A DNA stretch of 40,287 bases from DATGLE01 sp035294325 (lineage in GTDB: Bacteria > Chloroflexota > Ktedonobacteria > Ktedonobacterales > Ktedonobacteraceae). Positions 8,522 through 15,919 of this stretch are shown piece by piece. The stretch spans positions 1 through 40,287 of the forward strand of contig DATGLE010000160.1 in the NCBI GenBank assembly GCA_035294325.1, read 5' to 3'. The notes beneath the pieces are model-generated. The model was not told the DNA's origin and did no database searches. It saw only the letters and a list, made by a program, of their open reading frames with translations. Position 1 is the first letter of the stretch. Each line of letters begins with the position of its first letter. Made by a program: the position numbers and the translations under genes.

Positions 8522-9364
8522 TTACACATCTTGAAGATCGACCAGACCATTCTTCATCGCGTAGATCACCATCTGGGAACGGTCATAAATGCCGAGTTTG
8601 CGATAGATGTTACTGATGTGATTACGCACCGTCTTCTCGCTAATGCCGAGGGCACGGGCAATCTCCTTTGCCACCATACCCCTGCCCACCATGACCAGCG
8701 TTTGCATCTCGCGGGCCGTCAGCTTCTCGCGGCTCTGCCTGGTATCCGCACGCTGATGTTCGGCGACTTGCAGCATACGCCTGCCCCCGGTAAGTTCTGT
8801 AACCCGCCTGTCCGTGCAGAGCGCGTTGATCGCTGCGATCAACTCCTCGATGGAAGTATCTTTGAGCAGGTAGCTATGCGCCCCTGCCGCCAGACCTTCG
8901 CGTGCATATCCATCGGCAGGAATGGTCGTCAGCAGAATGACACGCGTCTGCGGGCACGCAGCCCTGATCTGACGCGCCGCCCCGATTCCGTTCAGGCGGG
9001 GCATCTTCACGTCCAGCAACACGACATCCGGCTCCAGCCGGCGCGCGGCATCTACAGCCTCGATGCCATCAGCGGCAACGGCGACAACCTCAAAGGTTGG
9101 CACCGCATTCAGGATACCGGCAAGACTCTCGCGAAAAAGGCGCTGATCGTCGGCCACCACGATACGGACACACGAGCCACCTGGCTCACGCGCCGCTGGC
9201 GGATTCACGCTCCCTGCCTTCGAGTCTTCACCCCCCGATGCAAAATGCATTGACATTCTCAGGTTCTGCTGATATACAGCCGTCTGCCAGGGGATGGACG
9301 GAAGAGATACACTATGCTCCTCTTCCTTCGCTCCATTTTGAGGAGACTGCAATCGCAAGCACAT
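8522..9364 (-). CDS. NarL/LuxR-family response regulator
   Basis: DNA-binding response regulator. The receiver domain begins VRIVVADD (about 66) with the phospho-acceptor Asp in LLDVKMP (about 118), the switch Thr in LTT and the Lys in LLKDTS. A LuxR-type helix-turn-helix follows at about 212-275 (LTAREMQTLVMVG, KEIARALGISEKTVRNHISN). It lies 38 bases downstream of a histidine kinase gene on the same strand and forms a two-component pair with it. The longest start gives about 60 residues before the receiver domain, unusual for the family. ATG codons at 9256 and 9250 would give a more normal length, so the true start is uncertain. Confidence 0.92.
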   Translation of the reverse strand: MCLRLQSPQNGAKEEEHSVSLPSIPWQTAVYQQNLRMSMHFASGGEDSKAGSVNPPAAREPGGSCVRIVVADDQRLFRESLAGILNAVPTFEVVAVAADGIEAVDAARRLEPDVVLLDVKMPRLNGIGAARQIRAACPQTRVILLTTIPADGYAREGLAAGAHSYLLKDTSIEELIAAINALCTDRRVTELTGGRRMLQVAEHQRADTRQSREKLTAREMQTLVMVGRGMVAKEIARALGISEKTVRNHISNIYRKLGIYDRSQMVIYAMKNGLVDLQDV

Positions 9365-9402
9365 AGGACCTGCTTTCTTAAAGATCTATCCTCTACCCCT
9401 TG

Positions 9403-10080
9403 TTATTCTCCCCAGGGCAGCGGAACCTCAACATCAACACGCGTTCCCTTGCCCGGCTCACTCTCGATAGAGATTCGACCTCCGAGCGCAGCGGCCCGCT
9501 CGCGTAAACCGATCAACCCCTGATGATAGCCACCCCCAGGAGAGGCGGAAGCTGGCAGGAGGGCCATACCTATGCCATTATCGCCGACACTGACATGGAG
9601 ACATCCCTCATGGCTGAACATAAATACGCTTATTTTCGATGCCTGTGCATGCTTACGGATATTGGTGAGCGCTTCACGGACGATGCAGTAGAGGTTTGAC
9701 GAATACTCATCCGGTAACGTGCCGGGCCAATCATCGCATTCAAAGATCACGCTATAGCCATAGCGCTGCATGTCTTGCAGCAATGTACGAATCGCCATTT
9801 CCAGGTCCAGGCCGGCATCCGTGCAGCCGCGCAGTCCGCCAAGCGTTCGACGCATAGAGAGCAGGGTTTCGTGGGCCAGCGCCTGCCACATCTCTACCTT
9901 TGCAAGCACCTCCTGACCACTTTCCCCATCGAGCGAGAGGCGACGTGTACGAAAGTATTCCAGGTCCGCGACCAGTGCAGTTAATGATTGTACGGCATTA
10001 TCATGTAATTCGCGTGCGATACGGCGCCGTTCAGCTTCTTGAGCGGAGCGGATTGCCGAGGAGTCGAGCACATCCAGCAT
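9403..10080 (-). CDS. NarL-type sensor histidine kinase (cytoplasmic)
   Basis: Histidine kinase of about 225 residues without membrane or sensor domain. It has a HisKA_3 dimerisation domain with the phospho-acceptor in RELHDN (His about 26), then a HATPase domain with N-box REALTNIRKHA, G1 box DNGIGM and GLIGLRERAAALGG. It is predicted to phosphorylate the adjacent LuxR-type regulator. The start at 10080 is chosen because GGAGGAAA precedes it at about ten bases; an upstream TTG at 10158 has no comparable site. The absence of an input domain means the signal must come from a partner protein or an intracellular ligand not visible here. Confidence 0.9.
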   Translation of the reverse strand: MLDVLDSSAIRSAQEAERRRIARELHDNAVQSLTALVADLEYFRTRRLSLDGESGQEVLAKVEMWQALAHETLLSMRRTLGGLRGCTDAGLDLEMAIRTLLQDMQRYGYSVIFECDDWPGTLPDEYSSNLYCIVREALTNIRKHAQASKISVFMFSHEGCLHVSVGDNGIGMALLPASASPGGGYHQGLIGLRERAAALGGRISIESEPGKGTRVDVEVPLPWGE

Positions 10081-10259
10081 GTACGTTTTTCCTCCGATTG
10101 CCGCTTTTCCCCTGCACAACCTCCCGCCATCTACTATAACGGCACATCTCTGTAGCAATGTATACCGCGAGCGTTAACCTTGTATTGAGAGTTGGTTACG
10201 ATTGTGGGGAGGATCCGGCCCCCGGCGGGGAGAGTTCTTAACCTTCTCTTAAACCTGCC

Positions 10260-10289
10260 TTGCAAGGCTGCTCTACCATAGTGTATGCT
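10260..10289 (+). promoter_or_regulatory. Possible promoter reading into the repeat array and rbsK
   Basis: TTGCAA (10260-10265) and TATGCT (10284-10289) lie 18 bases apart. Transcription from here would pass through the whole palindromic array before reaching rbsK, about 480 bases downstream. Confidence 0.4.
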
Positions 10290-10323
10290 TCTCTATGGAG
10301 GTCTGATTCCTGATACCCTCCTA

Positions 10324-10410
10324 TGCTCGCGCCTGCGGCGCTCGCAGGAGGGTGGGTGTCGTGTGGAAGGGGCGCGAAGCGCCCCTTCCACACGACACCC
10401 ACCCTCCTGC
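10324..10410 (+). repeat. Tripartite palindromic element, copy 3 (A-P)
   Basis: Module A matches the consensus at 10324-10345. Module P is a perfect palindrome with 32-nt arms, 10344-10375 and 10379-10410, around GAA, giving the core GCGCGAAGCGC. Its B module appears only at the end of the following tandem array. Confidence 0.9.
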
Positions 10411-10686
10411 TATAGCAAGGCCGCGCAAGGGGTATATGTTGTTGCAAGGATAAATGCACGAGGCGCATTTATCACACGACATCTACCCTCCTGCTATAGC
10501 AAGGCCGCGCAAGGGATATATGTTGTTGGCAAGGATAAATGCACGAAGCGCATTTACCACACGACACCCACCCTTCTGCCATAGCAAGGCCGCGCAAGGG
10601 GTATATGTTGTTGCAAGGATAAATGCCCGAAGCGCATTTATCACACGACATCTACCCTCCATCGTGCGGCGAAGCCGCGCGATGGC
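10411..10686 (+). repeat. Three tandem 84-85 bp degenerate palindrome units ending in module B
   Basis: The unit starting at AAGGCCGCGCAAGG recurs at 10417, 10501 and 10586, a period of 84 then 85. Each unit contains an inner hairpin built from GATAAATGC and GCATTTATC around a CGAAG-like centre, plus outer arms that only partly pair. The array ends in a B hairpin, CCATCG-TGCGGC-GAA-GCCGCG-CGATGG, at 10660-10686. An open frame runs through the array into rbsK but is judged non-coding. Confidence 0.85.
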
Positions 10687-10771
10687 CCGGTCAGAGCGGG
10701 GGAGGCCGCTGAGCATCAGGCACTCCTCGTGTAAGGGGATTTTTTCCAGAAGGGGACTCCAGGTTAGAGTT

Positions 10772-11716
10772 ATGACGCAGAGCAATATTCTCGTCGTTGG
10801 CAGCCTCAATATGGATCAGGTCGTGCGCGTTCCCCGCATTCCGGCGCTGGGGGAAACGCTGCTGGGGGCAGGCTCCCTCAAACTTGTCCCCGGGGGGAAG
10901 GGAGCGAACCAGGCCGTAGCAATGGCGCGCCTGGGAGCTACCGTTACAATGGCGGGCCGCGTCGGCACCGACCCCTTCGGCGCACAACTGGTCAGCGCGT
11001 TGCAGGCCGATACCATCGACACTCACCTCGTTGTCGTTGACCAGGAAGAGGCCAGCGGCGTCGCGTTTATTTTTCTTACGCCCAACGGCGATAATTCTAT
11101 TGTCGTCGCCTCCGGCGCCAATATGCGTGTAGGGAAGGATCAGGAACAGTTCGCGCGCATCATTGAGGCCATGCACGATGCCAGCGCGCTGGTAATGCAA
11201 CTGGAGATCCCCCTGGACACCGTTAAGAATCTGATCGCCGCCGCTCATGCGGCGCGCGTTCCGACCATCCTGAACCTTGCCCCGGCGCAATCGCTGCCGC
11301 AGGAGACCTTGCGCCAGGTATCTGTGCTGATCCTCAATGAGTCCGAGGCCAGCCTGCTCACCGGCCAGCGTGTCGAGAGCATGGAGGATGCGCACATCGT
11401 GGCGACGGTACTGCACGAATACGGTATCGCCACGGTAGTAGTGACGCTGGGAGCGCGCGGCGCCTTGCTGGTAACAGACGGCGAGGAGGGCAAGCCGCGC
11501 AGCATTTACCAGGCCGCACCCTCGGTTAAAGTAGTTGATACGACGGCAGCCGGCGATTGCTTCGTCGGCGCGCTGACCGTAGCGCTTACCGAGGGACAGG
11601 ATGCAGAGGCGGCGCTGCGCTTCGCTGTCTATGCCAGCGCGCTCAAAGTGACGAAGTTCGGCGCCCAATCGGGCCTGCCCACACGGGAGGAATTTCTTGC
11701 AGCGTATCATTCTTGA
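10772..11716 (+). CDS. rbsK: Ribokinase (PfkB family)
   Basis: Carbohydrate kinase of the PfkB family, 314 residues, the usual length. Signature one GGKGANQAVA lies near the N-terminus and signature two DTTAAGDCFVGAL is at about 256-268, with catalytic Asp about 262. The N-terminal GSLNMDQVVRVPRIP is typical of ribokinase. It is predicted to phosphorylate D-ribose to ribose 5-phosphate. The open frame extends upstream to 10454, but that part is translated repeat array. ATG 10772 matches the family start. The gene overlaps the following nucleoside hydrolase by 20 bases, so ribose released from nucleosides can be phosphorylated at once: a nucleoside salvage operon. Confidence 0.93.
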   Translation: MTQSNILVVGSLNMDQVVRVPRIPALGETLLGAGSLKLVPGGKGANQAVAMARLGATVTMAGRVGTDPFGAQLVSALQADTIDTHLVVVDQEEASGVAFIFLTPNGDNSIVVASGANMRVGKDQEQFARIIEAMHDASALVMQLEIPLDTVKNLIAAAHAARVPTILNLAPAQSLPQETLRQVSVLILNESEASLLTGQRVESMEDAHIVATVLHEYGIATVVVTLGARGALLVTDGEEGKPRSIYQAAPSVKVVDTTAAGDCFVGALTVALTEGQDAEAALRFAVYASALKVTKFGAQSGLPTREEFLAAYHS

Positions 11717-12629
11717 CACCGATCCCGGCATTGATGATGCTTTAGCGCTTTTTCTGGCTCTGGCGTCGCCGGAACTGGAGATTGCCGCCGTCACGACGGT
11801 AAGCGGCAATGTGGGCGTTGACCTGACCACCCGCAACGCGCTCTCCCTGCTGTCCCTGGCGCAGCGCACTGATATTCCCGTCGCTCGCGGCAGCAGCCTG
11901 CCATTAGTGCGCCAGCCCGTCGATGCCGCCTATGTACATGGGCAGAACGGTCTGGGCGATGTCGTGCTGCCAGATCCCGCCTTTCAGCCAGTGAGGCAGC
12001 ATGCTGTGGACCTGATTATCGATACGATCATGCAGGCCCCCGGCTCTATTACGCTCGTTCCTATCGGCCCGCTGACCAATATCGCGCTTGCGCTGCGCCG
12101 CGAGCCGCGCATTGCGCAGCAGGTGCGCGAGGTCGTCATTATGGGCGGCGCCCTGCGCGTACCCGGCAACATTACGCCAGCCGCCGAATTCAACATCTAT
12201 GCCGATCCGCACGCCGCGCATATTGTCCTGCACGCCGGCTGGCCCGTGCGCCTGGTCGGCCTCGACGTAACGCAGCAGGCAAAACTTCTGCGCCACCAGC
12301 TCGACATGCTCACGCGCGGCGGCGGCCCGGTAAAGAACTTCATCAAGCAGATGATGACCTACGCCTTTGATGTCTTCGGACCACGTTACGGTACGAGCCA
12401 CTTTACCATGCACGATCCCCTCTGCCTCGCCTCCGTCTTCCAGCCCGACCTTATCACCTGGCAGCCGGCCTATGTGGATGTAGAACTGACGGGCACGCTG
12501 ACGCTCGGAGAGACCGTAGCCTACTTTAAAGACGATGCCCCCGGCGCTCCTGACGTGCAGGCCGCCGTTGCCGTCGATGCCGGGCGCTTCATAGAGCTAT
12601 ACCTGGAACGCGTAGGCAGTATGTTTTGA
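11697..12629 (+). CDS. Inosine-uridine preferring nucleoside hydrolase
   Basis: Nucleoside hydrolase of 310 residues that splits ribonucleosides into base and ribose. The N-terminal calcium-binding signature DTDPGIDDA is at about 7-15. The family motifs VTTVSGNV, PIGPLTNIALAL, MGGAL and AEFNIYADPHAA follow in order. The start is TTG at 11697 with GGGAGG six bases upstream, inside the end of rbsK. Coupling to ribokinase supports a role in nucleoside breakdown and ribose recovery. The exact nucleoside preference cannot be read from the sequence. Confidence 0.93.
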   Translation: MQRIILDTDPGIDDALALFLALASPELEIAAVTTVSGNVGVDLTTRNALSLLSLAQRTDIPVARGSSLPLVRQPVDAAYVHGQNGLGDVVLPDPAFQPVRQHAVDLIIDTIMQAPGSITLVPIGPLTNIALALRREPRIAQQVREVVIMGGALRVPGNITPAAEFNIYADPHAAHIVLHAGWPVRLVGLDVTQQAKLLRHQLDMLTRGGGPVKNFIKQMMTYAFDVFGPRYGTSHFTMHDPLCLASVFQPDLITWQPAYVDVELTGTLTLGETVAYFKDDAPGAPDVQAAVAVDAGRFIELYLERVGSMF

Positions 12630-12722
12630 CAGAGCGCTCTTCCATGCGCTATATTACAATCATATATTCCTACTGTTTTACTCGGATTAAGTCAGGGATG
12701 TCTGATTGACGAGATCAGTGCT

Positions 12723-12829
12723 TGCTCACGCCTGCGGCGCTCGCCTGATCTGGTTTGATGGGTGGGAACAGGCGCGAAGCGCCTGTTCCCACCCATCAAA
12801 CCAGATCACCTGTGCGGTAGAGCCGCACA
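12723..12829 (+). repeat. Tripartite palindromic element, copy 4 (A-P-B)
   Basis: Module A is at 12723-12745 with one change from the consensus. P is a perfect palindrome with 30-nt arms, 12746-12775 and 12779-12808, around GAA, core GCGCGAAGCGC. Module B is TGTGCGGTAGAGCCGCACA at 12811-12829. This copy shows all three modules most clearly. It lies between the nucleoside hydrolase and the SufT-like gene. Confidence 0.92.
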
Positions 12830-12878
12830 AACGCCAGGCGAGAACAGGCGAGAATGCTGAGAAAAGGAGCCATCAGCA

Positions 12879-13190
12879 ATGGCAGAGATTAATGAGGCGG
12901 AAGTGTGGGACGCACTTCACGAGTGTTACGACCCGGAAATTCCAGTCAACATTGTTGACCTGGGACTGGTATATAACGTCGATATCAATAATGAGACCGG
13001 CAACGTGCAGATCACAATGACGCTGACTGCCATCGGCTGCCCGATGGCCGGCGATGTCATCTCCGAGGTCGAGATGCGCGTCGGCGAGGTGGAGAACGTC
13101 AAAAGTTGCAACGTCGAAATCACCTATGATCCCCCCTGGTCGCCTGATCGCATGACCGAAGATGCCAAATGGGAGCTTGGACTGGTCTAG
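12879..13190 (+). CDS. MIP18/DUF59 family iron-sulfur assembly protein (SufT-like)
   Basis: Small 103-residue protein of the MIP18 (DUF59) family. Motifs DPEIPVNIVDLGLVY (about 17-31) and TAIGCPMAGDVI (about 49-60, with the conserved Cys) are present. SufT and PaaD-type members help mature Fe-S proteins. The window also encodes a protein with several predicted [4Fe-4S] sites and a Rieske protein, so there are clear client candidates, though no direct link is shown. The start is supported by AAAAGGAG about ten bases upstream. It is a single gene with no suf partners nearby. Confidence 0.9.
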   Translation: MAEINEAEVWDALHECYDPEIPVNIVDLGLVYNVDINNETGNVQITMTLTAIGCPMAGDVISEVEMRVGEVENVKSCNVEITYDPPWSPDRMTEDAKWELGLV

Positions 13191-13208
13191 CCCCGGCTTC
13201 CTATTTTC

Positions 13209-13237
13209 TTGGCAGAAACGCATTGGCGTGCTATGCT
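13209..13237 (+). promoter_or_regulatory. Sigma-70-like promoter of the zinc-ribbon gene
   Basis: TTGGCA (13209-13214) and TATGCT (13232-13237) are exactly 17 bases apart, about 120 bases upstream of the predicted start. Confidence 0.55.
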
Positions 13238-13355
13238 CAATAGTAAAAGTGCGACAGTATACTCTATTGCATACTCACGACACCTGCTCATAAAAGCGCA
13301 GGCATAGCGGCAGTTTCTCGTGAACTGCTGAGGATTGAAACATGTGGAGCAGCGC

Positions 13356-14627
13356 ATGCCATATTGTACAGGTTGCGGAACATCATTGCCGGCAGGGACG
13401 CGGATCTGTCCTGTATGTGGGAAAGTTATGCCCCCTGACCTTTCCGCGTCCCCGTTCTCTCCCGGTGGTAACACCACAGTAGCGGAAGGCGACTTACCAC
13501 CCCAGCTTTCCTTTCCGTCGCCCTCTTTTCCCTACGGGAGTCCTCCGGCCCAATCAGGTTTCAGCCGGGGAAATATAGTCGAGACGCCGTTCTCCGCGCC
13601 GACGGAGCACATACCACCTCCTTCGCTGCTACCCAACACAGAGAATATCACCGGGGCAGCGCCTTCCGGTTATGGCCTGCCGGGCTACGCGCCACAGCAG
13701 TCTTACTTTCCCGAGGCTGCACCTTATTATGCTCCGCCACCGGCGCCCTACTACGAAGCGCCATCGTCGCAGCCACCTTACCCGCAGCAGTGGGACCGGC
13801 AGCCGCGCGTCACGCGCTCGAAAAAGATGCTCGCGCTACTGGCGGCCCTGCTGCTGATCCCGATGATCGGCGGCTTCGGCCTGCTCTACTACGTGCAGGT
13901 GGCTCGTCCCGCCCAGTTGCACGCCCAGGCGACGGCAACGGTAGCCACGGCCAACGCCCACGCGACAGGAACGGCGCAGGCTTACGCCAGCGCAACCGCG
14001 AGCGCGAATGCGACGGCAACGGCGCAGGTGGTAGCGACGGCGACAGCGCACCAGGCGATCTTTAATCAGGCTACTTCTAAGACGCCCGCGCTGACTTCGG
14101 CGATGACCGGGCAGGATGGCGCGGAGTGGGACGTGTATCGCGCCCAGGGCGGCGGTGGCTGCACCTTCACAGGCGGCGCACTGCATGCCAGCGTCTTTCA
14201 GCAACAATTCTACGTCCCGTGCTTCGCGCAGGCAACGAACTTCAGCAACTTCGCCTTTCAGGTCCAGATGACTATAGTCAAGGGCGATGAGGGCGGTCTG
14301 ATCTTCCGCGCCAACGATGCCGCCTCGAAATTCTACCTGTTCCGCATTGGTCGCGACGGCTACTATAGCCTGAACATCTCGAAGGATAACGACCACAATA
14401 CACCCATCGCCTTCGACAGTACGCAGGCCATCAAGACCGGCCTCGGCCAGCCCAATCTGCTGACTGTGGTGGCGCAGGGCAAAAATATCTACCTCTACAT
14501 CAACAAGCAGTTTGTCGGCAGCGCCGTTGATTCAACCTACGCTGGCGGCAAGATTGGCGTTTTCGCCGCCGATCATACCGCCGTCACTGATGTCGCCTTC
14601 ACCAACGTCCGCGTCTGGACGCTGTAG
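13356..14627 (+). CDS. Zinc-ribbon membrane protein with C-terminal LamG/DUF1080-like domain
   Basis: Protein of about 423 residues. An N-terminal zinc ribbon (CTGCG and CPVCG, within residues 1-25) is followed by a Pro/Ser/Tyr-rich disordered cytoplasmic linker to about 150. One membrane helix (LLALLLIPMIGGFGLLYY, about 160-180) leads to an Ala/Thr repeat stretch of about 45 residues, probably coiled or extended. The extracytoplasmic domain (about 240-423) has a jelly-roll pattern such as FAFQVQMTIVKGDEGGLIFR and LTVVAQGKNIYLYINKQFVG, typical of LamG or DUF1080-type folds that bind carbohydrate. The function is unknown. ATG 13356 is preferred over a TTG at 13335 because GGAG lies six bases upstream. 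Confidence 0.85.
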   Translation: MPYCTGCGTSLPAGTRICPVCGKVMPPDLSASPFSPGGNTTVAEGDLPPQLSFPSPSFPYGSPPAQSGFSRGNIVETPFSAPTEHIPPPSLLPNTENITGAAPSGYGLPGYAPQQSYFPEAAPYYAPPPAPYYEAPSSQPPYPQQWDRQPRVTRSKKMLALLAALLLIPMIGGFGLLYYVQVARPAQLHAQATATVATANAHATGTAQAYASATASANATATAQVVATATAHQAIFNQATSKTPALTSAMTGQDGAEWDVYRAQGGGGCTFTGGALHASVFQQQFYVPCFAQATNFSNFAFQVQMTIVKGDEGGLIFRANDAASKFYLFRIGRDGYYSLNISKDNDHNTPIAFDSTQAIKTGLGQPNLLTVVAQGKNIYLYINKQFVGSAVDSTYAGGKIGVFAADHTAVTDVAFTNVRVWTL

Positions 14628-14773
14628 CCGAAATCTAAAAGGAGCAGGGCAGGAGCAAGCCCTGCCCCTACAACATCCGGACCCGGGGTGTCCCCCATTT
14701 CTATCCTTTTCTACACGCTAACACTCAGGCACTTAGCCAGAGCAGGCGCGGACGCCGGGCAACGGAGATCCTT

Positions 14774-15667
14774 TTAGTGGCCGAGCCACTGGAGTACCAT
14801 CTTCAGCAGCTCGATCAGCCCGTGAATGCCGATCACGGTTAACGCCAGGCAGGCCAGCGGGATATGGATGAAGCGCCACACCGTAATAATGATCGTGGCG
14901 CGTTCCTGACGCCTGAGGGAGCGGGCCAGTTGGGCACGCCTGATAAGTGCTTCATTGGCCCGCTGAAGATCATTCTGCTCATAAGGCGGCAGCGCCGGGG
15001 GAGCCGGGGGCGCGGCTGTGCTGGCGAGCGCTTTCCGGCAGTATTCTTTGAAAGCCGGCGACTTGCCGGCGCCAAGCCTTTCTACGGTGAGCGCCAGTTC
15101 GGCGAGATGATCCTCGATGCTCTGAGCTATGCCCACGCCATTACGGCTGGCCTCACGCGCGATGACACGCGCCTGCCATACATCCAGCAGGCGTCCCACT
15201 ATTCCGCTCGCCACGAGCAGCAGCAAAGCGTAGAGCGCGCTCATTCCGCCTTCAGATTGAGTGAAGCAGTAGCGCGCAAAGCAATAATTGCTGAGAATAT
15301 AGGAATAGTTATCGTGCAGAAATGCGATAAACAGGCTGGCAATGCCGAGCCAGGTGTGTATCCAGAGCCAGTCCTGAACGCGGCCAGGCAGCGTGCGCAC
15401 GAAGCGGCGGCGCAGCGAGTAGGCAGCAACAATCAGCACCAGCCCGAAAGAGACAATGCCGAATAATCTCAATGGATCGCTGGACGGACCAGGATACTGC
15501 TGCACCTTGAGCGCATGTTGATACCATATGTAGATGCCGCCATAGATGACCAGCGCGATAATTAGCACAACCCATTTTGCTCTGGAGGATGGCGTTTTCC
15601 AGAAACGACGCGCCAGTCGCGGCTGCGCAGGTGATTTAACTGTCAATGCGTTCACATCCCTTTCCAT
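14774..15667 (-). CDS. Di-heme b-type cytochrome membrane protein
   Basis: Integral membrane protein of 297 residues with about five hydrophobic helices (32-50, 68-86, 100-125, 142-165, 257-290) and a cytoplasmic loop of about 90 residues before the last. Two helices each carry a His pair spaced 14 residues apart: His104 and His118 (WIHTWLG...FLHDN), and His268 and His282 (WRFIHIP...GIHGL). This H-x13-H pattern in two helices is how di-heme cytochrome b proteins hold two hemes across the membrane. It lies on the same strand and downstream of the large Fe-S/FAD fusion gene, separated by about 250 bases and a degenerate palindromic element. It is a plausible electron partner for that protein. 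Confidence 0.75.
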   Translation of the reverse strand: MERDVNALTVKSPAQPRLARRFWKTPSSRAKWVVLIIALVIYGGIYIWYQHALKVQQYPGPSSDPLRLFGIVSFGLVLIVAAYSLRRRFVRTLPGRVQDWLWIHTWLGIASLFIAFLHDNYSYILSNYCFARYCFTQSEGGMSALYALLLLVASGIVGRLLDVWQARVIAREASRNGVGIAQSIEDHLAELALTVERLGAGKSPAFKEYCRKALASTAAPPAPPALPPYEQNDLQRANEALIRRAQLARSLRRQERATIIITVWRFIHIPLACLALTVIGIHGLIELLKMVLQWLGH

Positions 15668-15770
15668 GAAGCAGGATTAAAAGGATGCCTGCTTTCCCAT
15701 ATAACAAATTAAGAGGAGGTCTGAAGCTCAGCGCCTTCACTCCCTCTGGCCGGTCCTTCGCGCGGCTCTG

Positions 15771-15846
15771 AGGGATAGTGTGGGCCAACGCGCGCAGCGC
15801 ATTTCTCCCACACAACAAATAAGATCCCTGGAGCGGCAAAGCCGCA
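15771..15846 (+). repeat. Tripartite palindromic element, copy 5 (degenerate)
   Basis: Outer arm fragments AGGGAT and ATCCCT (15771-15776, 15824-15829) and inner TGTGGG/CCCACA pair around the core GCGCGCAGCGC. One arm appears to have lost about a dozen bases. Module B, GCGGCAAAGCCGC, is intact at 15833-15845. The right arm (TTTGTTGTGTGGGAGAAATG on the reverse strand) resembles the arms of copies 1 and 9. Confidence 0.7.
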
Positions 15847-15919
15847 CGAGTGCCCGACCAGAGAGGGCAAGAACGACGAGAATCAGACATCTCTAAGAAG
15901 AAAAGGAGCCTTTTTTGTA

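Noticed and set aside
10411..10670. CRISPR array
   Set aside because: The repeat unit is 84-85 bp with no unique spacers, and the units are decayed palindromes. No cas genes are present.
10454..10771. N-terminal extension of ribokinase by 106 residues
   Set aside because: It is translated repeat array with near-identical peptide units. The family start is at ATG 10772.
14644..14665. Terminator after the zinc-ribbon gene
   Set aside because: A 7-bp stem (GCAGGGC with GCCCTGC) exists but has no T-run, so support is too weak to list.
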